The position numbers were made by a program, and so were the translations under genes. From assembly GCA_036924085.1 (NCBI GenBank), contig JAVGWX010000002.1, forward strand, positions 51,955,105-52,019,104: a DNA stretch of 64,000 bases, in the 5' to 3' direction. Below the pieces are notes generated by a model. That model did no database searches, was not told where the DNA came from, and saw only the letters and a list, made by a program, of their open reading frames with translations. Source of the DNA: Ariolimax columbianus (taxonomy: Eukaryota > Mollusca > Gastropoda > Stylommatophora > Arionidae). Position 1 is the stretch's first letter. Each line of letters starts with the position of its first letter. Positions 36,355-48,284 of this stretch are shown here, in pieces.

Positions 36355-36590
36355 GATTATGTGCTTTGCCACAGATCTATCATGTTTTTGGTCTCAGACA
36401 GATCTGTCATGTTCTTTGCCACAGATCTATCATGTTTTTTGGTCTCAGATCTGTCATGTTATGTTCTTTGTTTCAGATCTGTCATGTTCTTTGCCACAGA
36501 TCTGACATGTTTTTTGTATCAGATATGTCATGTTCTTTGCTACAGATCCATCATGTTTTTGGTCACAGATCTGTCATGGTTATTATCTCG
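36355..36590. repeat. Degenerate ~24-bp minisatellite
   Basis: About nine imperfect copies of CAGATCTGTCATGTTCTTTG-CA alternate between TGTCATGTTC and TATCATGTTT types. AGATCT occurs in most units. Confidence 0.9.
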
Positions 36591-36704
36591 TCATCTAATG
36601 CGAAATATGTAATAAAAATATCTGTTGATGGTCCACAAAATGTATGTGATACTCTTATGTCACATATCCGAGCCAAATTGCAGTACATGTGTATATAGAA
36701 CAGT

Positions 36705-36870
36705 ATTGCTGCCGAAGACGGATGTGTCGGACCGAAAGGTGCAAATATCGCAGCCAAGCTGTAAACTAGTGACACAGCGCATTCCGTTCTCCGGATGACA
36801 TCCTGCTACTTGAAAGCCCTGTTCAGGGCTTGGTAGCCGGAGATTGAGAACGAATGAAGAAGAAGAAGAG
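36705..36870 (+). mobile_element. Repeat D copy, 5'-truncated
   Basis: It starts in the core (GCTGCCGAAGACGGATGTGT) and continues CGGACCGAAAGGTGCAAATA, GCGCATTCCGTTCTCCGGAT and GGGCTTGGTAGCCGGAGATT, ending in GAAGAAGAAGAAG. Confidence 0.88.
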
Positions 36871-37164
36871 TATTATTTTATGTTTCATGGAGAATGCTGT
36901 GAAGCTCCACATTGTGTGAAGACAGTTGAAAGCAAATCTGGCTGTGTTAACCATAGTGTTACCATCCATGTGTGTTCCTCCATCTTTCTCAATGTTTCTT
37001 CCTGTATAGATACAACTTTGTATTGCTTCAATAATTTGAGACTACACTTACAAAGTGCACTTTAAAATGCTGTATTTTTTCTAAAATATACTGTTTATTT
37101 GCTGGAAGCTTGTGCCATTGTATATATGCTCTTCCAGTGGAGATAGTTTTGTGACCTTTAATTG

Positions 37165-37262
37165 TATAGCCAGAGGGATTTGAGATCTTTCATGATATCA
37201 GATTTTTGTTCTTTGTGAGATCTTTCATGATATCAGATTTTTGTTCTTTGTGAGATCATAAA
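37165..37262. repeat. 39-bp direct duplication
   Basis: GAGATCTTTCATGATATCAG followed by ATTTTTGTTCTTTGT is present twice, plus the start of a third copy. Confidence 0.9.
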
Positions 37263-37319
37263 AATATATTGACATTGCTAGAGCTGGATTGATAATGCTA
37301 TATAGGTTTATATAAGAAG

Positions 37320-37510
37320 TTACCTGAGTGGTACCCAGGATGATAAGAATAGAACCACTGTAACTTTCCAACCATGTAAAAGGCAACTAAAGAGGGTTGT
37401 GTATGGGGCTAGTATGTAAAAATTATTGATATTGAAACCACAACTGCAATAATCAGATACATGCTTTGTGTAAAGGGACCAGCTGTAGTGGAAGTCTTAT
37501 GCTTCGTATG
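37320..37510. repeat. Interspersed repeat G, copy
   Basis: It matches 15650-15810 (TACCTGAGTGGTACCCAGGA, ACTGTAACTTTCCAACCATG, GGGTTGTGTATGGGGC) and continues into GACCAGCTGTAGTGG, which is also present near 30370. Confidence 0.6.
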
Positions 37511-37549
37511 GAGCATTGATGTGGGGTGATTTGAATGATGCCATATCTA

Positions 37550-37835
37550 AATTACTTGTTTCATCATTACCATTAAGGTATAATGGGATAGAGTGAATGA
37601 TACCTTATCTAAAGTACTCGTTTTTATCATTACCATTAAGGTATAATGGAATGGAGTTAAGGATGCTTTAACTAAAGTACTCATTTCATCATTACCATTA
37701 AGAGATAATAGAACGAATGATTCCAAAACTAAAGTACTCGTTTTATCATTACCATTAAGGTAAAAATGGAATGAATGATGCGTTAACAAAAGTACTTGTA
37801 TCTTTCATTACCATAAAGGTGGTGGAATAGTTGAG
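37550..37835. repeat. 58-64 bp imperfect tandem repeat x 5
   Basis: CATTACCATTAAG occurs at 37564, 37628, 37689 and 37747, with a variant at 37806. Each is followed by a GATAATGGAATG-type segment and AAAGTACT. Copies are diverged, so the array is older than the others nearby. Confidence 0.85.
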
Positions 37836-38244
37836 CCAAGTTGGCAAACAAAATGATGTGGGTTTGATTGATAATCTAGGGAAAAAGGTCACTGTAGGAG
37901 GACACTTGTAAGTCATAATTTTATTAAAATTCCATAAGTGTCAATAGCTGAAGGTGCAGAAACTTGTTCGACAATGGCACAACTTCACAGTGTTCGTCCT
38001 GAAATGTATGTTGTGTTGTAGTTTGTGGCGAGGCTGCAATATTTTCAATCTAGTTTCAGAACGGCATTTTTTGGTTCTAGGCTTGCCTTCTCTCTGCAAT
38101 CCCTATTTCCATAGCTAGACTACACTAGTGCAGCCTGTTTCCAGGGCTGCCACATGGAGGCTGAATAGAGTATTTTGTCAGCTGTTGTTAACTGACCCTG
38201 ATGCAAGTATCCAACTATGAGTCTCTGGCTCGTCTACAGCCCAG

Positions 38245-38470
38245 AGACAGCGTGGGGTAGTGGTTAAGTGAAGCGACTCACAATCCGATGGTGTGGGTTC
38301 ACTCCCCATCACAGCACTGGCCGTTACTCCGAGAAAGCAAGCCCTTAGAAAATGCAGGAGGAAGCAGGCCCTTACATAAAATGCAGGCCAACAGGCGCAA
38401 AATAAAAACATAGTGCAGCGCATACCACCTTGGGGAATAGAGAAATAAGGCGAAGAGGAAAAGAAATAAA
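38245..38470 (+). mobile_element. SINE family A copy
   Basis: It begins with a head containing A box-like GGGGTAGTGGTTAAG and B box-like GGGTTCACTCC, then GAAAGCAAGCCCTTAGAAAA and CACCTTGGGGAATAGAG, ending A-rich. It lacks the GAAGTCGGATG core (a deletion between ATGCAGGCC and AACAGGCGC). Confidence 0.88.
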
Positions 38471-38692
38471 ATCTGCAGCTCGTGGACAACTTCTGATGAT
38501 CAGATTTTCTCCTGTAGCAACTCTCTGCCTGGTTTTCTTGTTACTGTTTATTATTTTACAGTGTACTCATCCATAGAGTGAGAGATGTGTGATACTGTGG
38601 TTTTCAATGAGTTTTCTTCTGGTTAATGTATTGCCACGTAGCTTATTAGCGTGGTCTGCACTAAGGCGTCAGAGATTGTACCTACTATTGTT

Positions 38693-39605
38693 AATAAGAA
38701 TGAGTCACTCCTGGTAGTAAGAATGAGTCACTCCTGGTAGTAAGAATGAGTCACTCCTGGTAGTAAGAATGAGTCACTCCTGGTAGTAAGAATGAGTTAC
38801 TCCTGTTAGTAAGAATGAGTCACTCCTGGTAGTAAGAATGAGTCACTCCTGGTAGTAAGAATGAGTCACTCCTGGTAGTAAGAATGAGTCACTCCTGTTA
38901 GTAAGAATGAGTTACTCCTGTTAGTAAGAATGAGTCACTCCTGGTAGTAAGAATGAGTCACTCCTGGTAGTAAGAATGAGTCACTCCTGGTAGTAAGAAT
39001 GAGTCACTCCTGTTAGTAAGAATGAGTCACTCCTGTTAGTAAGAATGAGTCACTCCTGGTAGTAAGAATGAGTCACTCCTGGTAGTAAGAATGAGTCGCT
39101 CCTGTTAATAAGAATGAGTCACTACTGGTAGTAAGAATGAGTCACTACTGGTAGTAAGAATGAGTCATTTCTATTAGTAAGAATGAGTCACTTCTTTTAG
39201 TAAGAATGAGTCATTTCTATTAGTAAGAATGAGTCATTTCTATTAGTAAGAATGAGTCATTTCTATTAGTAAGAATGAGTCACTTCTGTTAGTAAGAATG
39301 AGTCACTTCTGTTAGTAAGAATGAGTCACTTCTGCTAGTAAGAATGAGTCACTTCTGTTAGTAAGAATGAGTCACTTCTGTTAGTAAGAATGAGTCATTT
39401 CTGTTAGTAAGAATGAGTCATTTCTATTAGTAAGAATGAGTCATTTCTATTAGTAAGAATGAGTCACTTCTGTTAGTAAGAATGAGTCATTTCTATTAGT
39501 AAGAATGAGTCATTTCTATTAGTAAGAATGAGTCACTTCTGTTAGTAAGAATGAGTCATTTCTGTTAGTAAGAATGAGTCATTTCTATTAGTAAGAATGA
39601 GTCCT
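38693..39605. repeat. 23-bp minisatellite, about 39 copies, TGAGTCA in most units
   Basis: The unit is AGTAAGAATGAGTCACTCCT plus GGT. The left half is mainly CACTCCTGGT. The right half (from about 39160) is mainly CATTTCTATT with CACTTCTGTT, so variants form blocks. The core TGAGTCA equals the AP-1/GCN4 consensus. A few units read TGAGTTA, TGAGTCG or TGAGTCC. Confidence 0.97.
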
Positions 39606-39929
39606 AAGATCACATCCTCGATTCTGCTCCCACCTACGGCATCATTTAGTACTCCAATGTCTTCAGCAATACATCTAGAGTATATTAACATGGACAAGTA
39701 TGGTTTCAGATACTGTGTTACAATGAGAACATGAAGGAAGCCTGCTATAACCAAAAGGTCTCCATCAGAGACAAAGGACAGCTTGTGTAAAAACAGTGAA
39801 CAAATGATGAGAGTAACAATAAACACATCAGGGTATTTAGCTCAGTAGGGTCGTTACTCTCATGGTCTCTATATATTGGTAATTTTTGTTTAGTCCTTTG
39901 TCTATGATGTAGGTTGTATGAATGTAGGT

Positions 39930-40090
39930 CATCGAGTTTTGTTTTGACACTGTATTTTTTTTAACTGCTCGTCTTGTTTCATAAGGCAGAGTGCATATGG
40001 GTTTACTTCCCATAGGGGTACTACCTTACTGAATCCGAACATATCCACGCTTGGGTTGTGAGCTGTGTCACTAACCACTTTCTGGCCGAA
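39930..40090 (-). mobile_element. Diverged SINE A-like copy
   Basis: It shares GCAGAGTGCAT, TTTACTTCCCATA, CTGAATCCGAACATAT and GTCACTAACCACTTT with the old copy at 15365-15635. A repeat D copy follows directly. Confidence 0.55.
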
Positions 40091-40400
40091 GATGCAGTAC
40101 AGTAAATGAGCTGACGGCAGCCAATAACTCATAGCTGCTTGCTTTCATGAGAGCCAGCAAACCACAGCTGACCAAGACCTATCTCACTTCCGAACGGTGG
40201 CCATGGAAAACAGGCCTAATGTAGTCTGGCTAAGAGAATAGAGATCACTGTGGGAAGGCAAACCAGGTATCGAAAAAAAAGCCAGCTGAAACTGGACATG
40301 TCTGGCTAGAAGATGCTGATATTGCAACCTCGATGTAAACTACAACACACTGTCGCAACATCCTTGGCAGGACTAACGCAGAAGACTAGATTAACCACTT
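40080..40400 (+). mobile_element. Repeat D, old full-length-type copy
   Basis: It runs from GCCGAAGATGCAGTACAGTA through AACTCATAGCTGCTTGC and GCCAGCTGAAACTGGACATG to GATGTAAACTACAACACACT. It is considerably diverged, has no (GAA)n tail, and the 3' end differs. Confidence 0.7.
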
Positions 40401-40549
40401 TGCTATGCAGCCCCCTGTAACAGCTTTTGAACCACACTTGCCCATGTTATTACACCCTTTGTTTTGACCTTCAGTATCACTGCAACTTCACCTGATTACC
40501 TTATTATTAGCAATTTCTGAATTAACATGAAGAACACAGAACCAATGTG

Positions 40550-40805
40550 GTATCAAAATGAGGCTGCATAGGACATATTCTACGGAAGGTACCGTCCAAC
40601 ATAACCAGACAGGCTCTTACATGAAATCCTCAAGGGGAGAGAGAGAAGTAGACCCATATATACATGAAGAGAATATGAGAAGGAACTCAGTTAAATGATC
40701 ACACCTGGAGGGAGGCAGAAAGAGCAGCCCAGGGTCGTGTATGCTGGTGGGATGTTGTCAGTGACCTATACACCGAGACGAGCTACGGGCTTTGATTGAT
40801 TGATT
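40550..40805 (+). mobile_element. LINE C-terminal scrap
   Basis: The frame shows RLLHEILKGREK, then LNDHTWREAERAAQGRVCWW and DVVSDLYTETSYGL. This is the W-x-EAE-xAQxR-x-W ending of a LINE ORF2 protein. Confidence 0.55.
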
Positions 40806-40829
40806 GACATAGTATCAATGCTGTTATCT

Positions 40830-41575
40830 CTTAACGTCTTTATACTGGTTTAGAAGACCCTGCAGAGTCTGTATACAACCAGTTTAATTTACATCACCTT
40901 GCTCTAAAAGCTATGCGCATCCAGTTTATTCTTAAATGCATTACATGTCCCTGCCTCCACCACCTCCCCTGGCAATGCATTCCAAGCAGACACCACTCTC
41001 TGACTAAAAAAATATTTCCTAATATCTTCTTCTTCTTACGCTGTCAGACATCGACCTTTATTTTTTTGAAAAAGGCAGCGGTCATCCTGAGGCTGTCGAC
41101 ACTGCCATAGAGCTTGTCTAGTGTTGCCACTGGTGATGGCCACTTCTGCTCTCTCTGGTCCTCGTATGTCGGGCAGTTTTGCAGCAAATACTCAGCGGTC
41201 ATATTCCCTGTACCACACGAGCATTTGTTAGTGCCACCTATCTTCAATTTGTTGAATAGGTGGTACCTCAGTCTATTGTGGCCAGTGCGAAGTCTGAAGA
41301 CCACGACGTGCTCTCTTCTGTTCAACTGGTAATAGGCATCGTTTTTTGTGTAGCCAGTATGTTCTGTTTCCCATTTGGTCATGTATCTAGCCCTAATATC
41401 TAATCTGGACCTCTCTTTAGTCAGCTTGTAGGTATGCCCTCGTGTTATTGTGGGTGGCTGTATTTTAAAAAACTTGTTACAGTCTAATTTATCCATTCCT
41501 CTGATCATCTTATAAACCTGAATTAAGTCACCACGAATTCTTCTCTCTTCGAGACACTGTAGGCCGGTCTCATTG
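40830..41575 (-). mobile_element. CR1-like LINE 3' end, interrupted by another LINE
   Basis: The minus strand reads TGLQCLEERRIRGDLIQVYK, MIRGMDKLDCNKFFKIQPPT and RGHTYKLTKERSRLDI. After the insertion it continues with the 3' UTR (AGCATAGCTTTTAGAGC-type sequence) to TAAACCAGTATAAAGACG. The family is that of 6917-8333. It is split at 41018-41401. Confidence 0.88.
41028..41391 (-). mobile_element. I/Nimb-like LINE 3' insertion inside the CR1-like LINE
   Basis: The minus strand reads [40 protein letters not shown] and KCSCGTGNMTAEYLLQNCP, ending in a (GAA)n tail at 41028. The TSD CCTAATATCT lies at 41018-41027 and 41392-41401. The insertion happens to fuse in frame with the host LINE, producing a chimeric open frame of 208 codons. 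Confidence 0.93.
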
Positions 41576-42129
41576 ATACATAATTGAGGTACTGTAACTG
41601 AATGAACATAAATAGTTCTGGAGAATGACTTTGCTAATAAGTGATGTATATATAGAATGTAGGTGTGCATTGGAGTTAACTATTACTTAACTCTGTTACA
41701 GATATTGTTATTGTTATGGCCTTTTTTATATGTATATGAACTTGTTGATTTTTTGGAATTTATATTTATATCACTCTGAGGGCAAACTGATACCTATTTG
41801 TTTATCAAAATACACTCAGTAAAACAACACAGTTTGTTTCTATCTTGTTCAATTTGTATATCATTTTAATGGTAGAAAATATTTGATATCAAAGTGTAAC
41901 GGCTGAAAGGCAAACAAGGTTACTGTGTTTATTTATATGGGAATAGTAATTCACGTGAACCAACATTGTATTTGTTCACAAAGTTATTGAATTGTTTCGT
42001 CATTTTTCAGGATTATCTAATATATTTAATACTAACATTTGCTGAACTTATTTCACTGTTTTCATCTATTTCCTCTTTTGTCCAGTCCTTGATAGAATTC
42101 TGTTTTGGTTTAAATACATGTTTGTGTCT
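41576..42129. other. No gene seen
   Basis: AT-rich sequence with no recognised motif. Confidence 0.45.
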
Positions 42130-42855
42130 GTTAACTCTTTTCATCTGTTACTGTTCTCTCATCTGTTACTATTTTCTGTCACCTGTTACTGTTTTCTCTC
42201 ATCTGTTACTATTTTCTAATCTGTTACTGTTCTCTCATCTGTTACTATTTTCTGTCACCTGTTACTGTTTTCTCTCATCTGTTACTATTTTCTAATCTGT
42301 TACTGTTCTCTCATCTGTTACTATTTTCTGTCACCTGTTACTGTTTTCTCTCATCTGTTACTATTTTCTAATCTGTTACTGTTCTCTCATCTGTTACTAT
42401 TTTCTAATCTGTTACTATTCTCTCATCTGTTACTATTTTCTAATCTGTTACTGTTCTCTCATCTGTTACTATTTTCTGTCACCTGTTACTGTTTTCTCTC
42501 ATCTGTTACTATTTTCTAATCTGTTACTGTTCTCTCATCTGTTACTATTTTCTAATCTGTTACTGTTCTCTCATCTGTTACTATTTTCTTTCATCTGTTA
42601 CTGTTTTCTCATCTACTGTTTTCTCTCATCTGTTACTGTTTTCTTATCTACTGTTTTCTCTCATCTGTTACTGTTTTCTCTTCTACTGTTTTCTCTCATG
42701 TTACTGTTTTCTCTCATCTGTTACTGTTTTCTTATCTACTGTTTTCTCTCATCTGTTACTGTTTTCTCATCTACTGTTTTCTCTCATCTGTTACTGTTTT
42801 CTCTCATCTGTTATTGTTTTCTCATCTACTGTTTTCTCTCATCTGTTACTGTGCT
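42130..42855. repeat. Long ~18-20 bp pyrimidine-rich minisatellite
   Basis: CATCTGTTACTATTTTCT and CATCTGTTACTGTTCTCT units alternate, with CACCTGTTACTGTTTTCTCT blocks. Together they form a higher-order period of about 110 bases up to 42560. From about 42600 a simpler CATCTACTGTTTTCTCT pattern takes over. Confidence 0.95.
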
Positions 42856-43243
42856 CGTGTCAAACTGATTTTTAATCTTGTTAAGTTTTAATTCCGTTAC
42901 TAGCATATTCACTTCACTTAATTACTTATTTTCTACCCTAGGCTTGTCAAGGTCTCTTTGGTTAATACTTGCAATCAAGTGTACACACAAACATGTTTTT
43001 GGCCTGTTGTGTCTTGTTCATGTTGGAGGGATTGCCTCCTTTTGACCTTCATGCCTGCCACTATTGGGAAGGAATTTCCTTACCATAAGAATTTCTCCAA
43101 GGCAGCAGCTAACAGTACATTCCTATCAATTTTCAAATGCTAGCGGTTCTTTGTGGTGCAGATGGTTCATTTGAGTTTATCATTTTGCATCTGATAGGAT
43201 ACCTCCCTGAAGACTAGGGGACACTTGAAACATGCGGAAATTG
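42856..43243. other. No gene seen
   Basis: This stretch lies between the minisatellite and the TSD of the large LINE. No recognised motif was found. Confidence 0.4.
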
Positions 43244-43254
43244 AACACCCAACC

Positions 43255-46200
43255 ATCCTGTGGAGTCCCGCCAGGCAGCGAGAGTGCTGGGCCCCACACC
43301 TCGAAGGGGCCCACCCAATGCTACTGGTGGTCACCCACCCATGTGCTGTGGAGTCAAGGCACAAGGTGATGGGGCAAAAACTATTGACCAAAAACCGAAG
43401 ACCCTCAGAATACTACAGTGGAATGCGGAGGGAGTCATTTACAAAAAGGTTTCCCTAACAGATCACCTGCATGAAGGCAAGATTGACGTGGCATGTATCC
43501 AAAAAAACGCACCTCAACAATAACCACAAATTCTCAATCAGAGGATACCAGACCTTCCGTCTTGATAGAGAAGGTCACAAAGGAAGGAGGGGTTCTGATA
43601 CTGACATGTAACTGCATACCGAGTAGCGCGGTAGCTGTCAATCACACTGGACAAGCAGAAATTGTAGGAGTCGACATAATGACACAAGAAACGAAGATCC
43701 GCATCTTCAACCTGTACGGCTCACCAAACAAAGACCTGTCGCTCTCGAGTATGGAAATCAAGGACTCCAGCTGCCTAGTAGTTGGAGACTTCAACAGCCA
43801 CTCGGAGAGATGGGGATATTCGGAGACAGACAACAGAGGTGATGAAGTGGAAGACTGGGAGATAGACACAAATCTCTATCTCATCAATAGGCCAGAGAAC
43901 AGCCCTAGCTTCTATTCTAGAACATGGCATACCACCTCTACTCCAGACTTGGCCTTTTCCATGGTGGATATTCACCACAAAATAGACCGCCAGGTGCTCA
44001 ACCAATTGGCAGGTAGCGACCACATGCCAATTAGGCTAGAAATTGATATGGAAGTAGGCCCATAGGAAATAAAACCGCTGCCACGTTGTAACTATAAACG
44101 AGCCGACTGGGACAGATTTGCAATGCCGACAGATGGGCTGTGTGAAACCATCAACACACATGAATGACGAAACATCATCAAATAAACAAATTACCATCAA
44201 GCAGGGCGACAACATGCTTATTGAAAAAAAAGCAGCAAACGCCTTTATAGAACATTATGCTAGAGAAAACCACATTGATGTCCCTACAGACAGGCATACA
44301 GACATTAGTGAAGAACAAAAGAGCCACGACAATATCAATATGGCACCAGAGGAGCACATGATGGCAAAACTGACAATGAATGAAATGGATGAGGCCATGA
44401 GAACTCTAAAGAAAAAGAAATCGCCCGGAAAATATGGGGTAACAAACGAAATGCTGATGGGGTTGGGCCAAACAGCAAAGAGGAAGTTACTTTCAGTCCT
44501 GAACCAAAGGTGGAAAAGGGGAATTGTACCGCAGGCATGGAAAGACGCTGTACTTAAACCAGTACCAAAGACAGAAAAAGATAGAACAGATCCAAATGGA
44601 TACAGGCCTATCATTCTACTGATCTGTGTAGGAAAACTGATGGAGCATATGATAGATAAACACCAGACTGATGTGGAATCTGGAAGAAAAACACATACTA
44701 ATTCCACAGCAAGCATGCTTTAGACAGCACAGATCCACCGAGGACCAGATCACTCTCATAGCCCAGGAAATAGAGGATGCTTACCAGGAGAAAAAACACT
44801 GTAGCGGTTTGGGTGGATTTAAAGAAGGCATTTGACAAGGTGTGGAAAGGAGGACTTAAGTCAAGCTATGAAGAAGTGAAGTTTGTATGAAAATGTACAG
44901 ATGGATCAGCCACTACCTCGAAAACAGAACAGCCAGAGTTCAAGTACAAGGGCAGATGAGCAAAAAGGTGACACTTGAGCAGGGAGTACCCCAAGGGGGA
45001 GTACTGTCACCCACACTTTTCATGGTGTATATAAACAACATCACAGAGAATATACCAAGAAGATTCCACAGATCCATGTTTGCAGACGATCTGGCTTTGT
45101 GGACCTCTGAAAAGAATCTCACCATAGCAAACAATTGGATGCAGCAGGCCCTAACATCGCTGGAGGAGTAGGCGAACTCATGGCTGGTCAAAATAAATGA
45201 GGAAAAAACAACATGTACGATATTCTCGCTTTCAAATAAACCCCAGAACATCAAACTAAGTCTTAACGGCAAATATCTGCCGCCAAACGACAACCCAAAC
45301 TACCTGGGAGTCACATTTGATCGGCGCATGACATGGAAAAGTCAGATCGAGAGAAACCGAAAGAGAGCCAGACAAAGAATGGCAATCATGAGGAAACTTG
45401 CTGGCACAAGCTGGGGAGCAGACGAAAGAATACTAAAGAAACTGTACACTGGAAGAGTGAGACCAGTTCTCGAGTATGGCATTGCGGCATGGACAACAGC
45501 AACAAAGGCGAACTTCGATAAAATTAGCAAACTTTAAAACCAAGCCATGAGAGTTATAAAAGGAGGCATGAAGTCAACGCCAATTGTAGAACTTGAAAAG
45601 ATTACAAATCTGCAATCCATGACCGACAGAAGAGACTGCAGAGCCCAGCAGCAAGCAGAGAAACTCAGAAGACTGACAGACCATCCAATGCATCAGAGAC
45701 TACATAGATTTGGAAATGGGAAACTAAAGCGGAGAAACTTTTGCAGAAATAGCCAAAGCAAAGATGAGCGAAGACCCTATGAACACCATAACACTACCAA
45801 AGCCAATCCCTACTGTACGCAAACCTACCTGGAAGCAGCATATCATTCCGGAGGTGGTAGAAAATATACCGGGTATTGGAAACAAGAACAGCCAGACTGA
45901 AACAGAAAGAAGAGACATAACCCTGAGGTACATAACGAAAAACTACCCAAGCATGGACTAGACCCATGCATACACCGACGGTTCTATAACAAACACAACA
46001 CAGAACGGATGGGCAGGGGTATTCCTGAGCCTACCAAATGGTAGAAAAATAACACTGTTAGTAGCAACTGGAAAATTCTCAAGCAATTTCAGAGCTGAGG
46101 CAGAGGCACTGTGGGCTGCAGTAAAAGCAATGCTGACAGGCGAAAGCAATGAAAGCCAGATAGTCCTGTTTACAGATGCCCTAGCCGTAGTCACAGCACT

Positions 46201-46788
46201 AAAAAGGCAGAAAAACACTGAACTCAATGATTTAAGAGCAGTACTCTGTCAACTATGCCAGCAGTCCGCACCAAAAAGAGTAGTGGTACAGTGGGTTCCA
46301 TCCCACTGTAACATTCAAGGCAACGAGGAGGCAGGAAAGACTGGCAAAAGAAGGTGCAAGACTACCACAACCAGATTCTAGTGTGACATACGAAGAGTCC
46401 AAAAGGCTTATTGAGGCCAGATACATGGCCAAATGGGAAACAGAACATACTGGCTACACAAAAAATGATGCCTTTTATCAGTTGAACAGAAGATAGCAGG
46501 TCGTGGTCTTCAGACTCCGCACAGGCCACAACAGACTGAGGTACGATCTATTCAATAAACTGAAGATAGGTGGCACTGACGAATGCAGTTGTTGTACCGG
46601 GAAAATGACCGCTGAACATCTGCTGCAAAACTGCCCGACATACGAGGACCAGAGAAAGCACATGTGGCCATCTGCAGTGGCAACACTAGACAAGCTCTAT
46701 GGCAGTGTCGACAACCTCAGGATGACCGCTGCTTTTTTTCGAAAAAATGCAGGTTGACGTTTGACAGTGTACGAAGAAGAAGAAGAAG
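43255..46788 (+). mobile_element. I/Nimb-like LINE, 3.5 kb, TSD-flanked, endonuclease + RT + RNase H
   Basis: In order: an N-terminal remnant; an APE endonuclease (LRILQWNAEGV, CLVVGDFNSHSERWGY, GSDHMPIRL); RT (RTLKKKKSPGKYGVTNEMLM, NGYRPIILLICVGKLMEHMI, VDLKKAFDKVW, LEQGVPQGGVLSPTLFMVYI, MFADDLALW, NYLGVTFDRRMTW); RNase H (YTDGS at 45971, FRAEAEALWAAV, FTDALAVVTAL, WVPSHCNIQGNEEA); and a C-terminal C-x-C...H...C knuckle. Catalytic residues of all three enzymes are visible. The frame is broken by several stops and frameshifts, so this copy is dead. It ends in (GAA)n. CACCCAACC flanks it at 43246-43254 and 46791-46799, shared with an adjoining GAA. ORF1 is mostly absent, so the copy is 5'-truncated. 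The Nimb clade, known from molluscs, is a plausible home. Confidence 0.93.
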
Positions 46789-47129
46789 AACACCCAACCG
46801 TTTCTCGTTTTCATTTTGGTCAGGAGAGTTCACCTTATGCAATCGAATCAGCTGTTACTACTAGATGTGCCTGACCCATTCAATAATTGTCTGCAGAAAC
46901 CTCACGCCGTTTCAGAACTCTTTTCTCCGCTCACACACTTGATGGGGTGACACACGTGCGTCACCATACTGAACCCTCATTGGCCGATATATTTGTATAA
47001 GTATTATCCCATCTATCATTGTACGACTTTATTCCCATTGCTGGGGTAGTCGATGGGTTTTTAGACTGAAGACTGCAGGCCGCTGCTGTTGTCACATCGT
47101 GTGCTGACTATGTTTGTTTATTTCACCCC

Positions 47130-47245
47130 CAACAAAGAAACAACATATTTCTTACCAGGGATTCGATCCGCTGCTCTCCTTGTCAGCAGACAAGCATCGA
47201 AACCATTCAGCTACACACTCCTCATTCTTTTGCTGCTCAAAAAAT
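47130..47245 (-). mobile_element. tRNA-like sequence, likely SINE head
   Basis: The minus strand has an A box-like TGTGTAGCTGAATGGTTTCG and B box GGATCGAATCCC with about the spacing of a tRNA. The rest does not fold into a convincing cloverleaf, and no CCA or terminator context stands out. It is distinct from SINE A, B and C. Confidence 0.45.
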
Positions 47246-47594
47246 GGATTAAAACGCTGCTCCTCTTGCGCGCATATCACTAGTGTGGCAGCCATAACGA
47301 CTTTCGACGTCGTGGGGTTCGTCTGCACCATGATATCACATGCAGGACACTCTTGATGTCCTTACCAACAATACTGCCAACTGACGTGTAAATAACATGG
47401 TGTTTCAAATGTATATCCCAACTTGAAGGTCTTCATTATAACCCCCTTGTATGTGAGCTATCCTGGAATCTACAGGACAAGAGAAGAGGTTGGAAAACAA
47501 TAGATGAGGACATTAAAGTGAGAGGAGATTGTTGTATAATCGACATTGGTGGATTCCAAGTGTTGCATTCTTATGTTCCATGATTAACCTAAAA

Positions 47595-47985
47595 GCCCTA
47601 AACTCAGTATTCTGGCAACCATGCCAGCAAATGAGAAATAGAGTATACTGACTACACAAGAAATGATGCCAATTACCAGTAGAACAGAAGAGAGCAGGTC
47701 GTGGTCTTCAGACTCCGCACAGGCCACAACAGACTGAGGTACCACCTATTCAATAAACTGAAGATAGGTGGCACTGACGAATGCACTTTTGTGGTACTAG
47801 AAAAATGACCCCTAAATATATGCTACAGAATTGCTCGACATACGAGGACCAGAGAAAACACGAAGTCATTACCAGTGCCAACACTAGACAAGCTCTATGG
47901 CAATGTCGACAGCCTGAGCATGACAGCTGCTTTCTTTTAACAAATCCCAAGTTGATATCTGACAGCGTACAAAGAAGAAGAAGAA
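47595..47985 (+). mobile_element. I/Nimb-like LINE 3' copy with internal deletion
   Basis: A short match to the RNase H region (CTGGCAACCATGCCAGC) jumps to AAATGAGAAATAGAG. It then runs through the [20 protein letters not shown] region to GACAGCGTACAAAGAAGAAG. The Cys knuckle is damaged by a frameshift. It is more diverged than the other copies. Confidence 0.8.
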
Positions 47986-48284
47986 TTTCCATTATTTCAG
48001 AAAATTAGTTTAGACAAATATGGTTTTAGACTAATACTAAAACTGAAGACTAGTTTAATATGGTCACAAAATGCCAGTAGTGTTACACGTACAATAATGT
48101 GGTACCGCAATAAAAATGGCGGAGACAACCGAATAGAGGAGACTCGTTAGCCCCGCAGGCAACTCTTCTAGAGAAGGAAAACTGATGACAAACCACACAT
48201 AAGAGTCATCGCGGGATCTACGGAGATCGTGCTCTGACGTCGATGTCCCAGCAAATGGTGCTAAGAAAGGTGGACGCAGAAGGG

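Noticed and set aside
44255..44716. 153-codon minus-strand hydrophobic protein
   Set aside because: It is the antisense of the LINE RT frame, and its hydrophobic runs come from the Lys-rich plus-strand codons.
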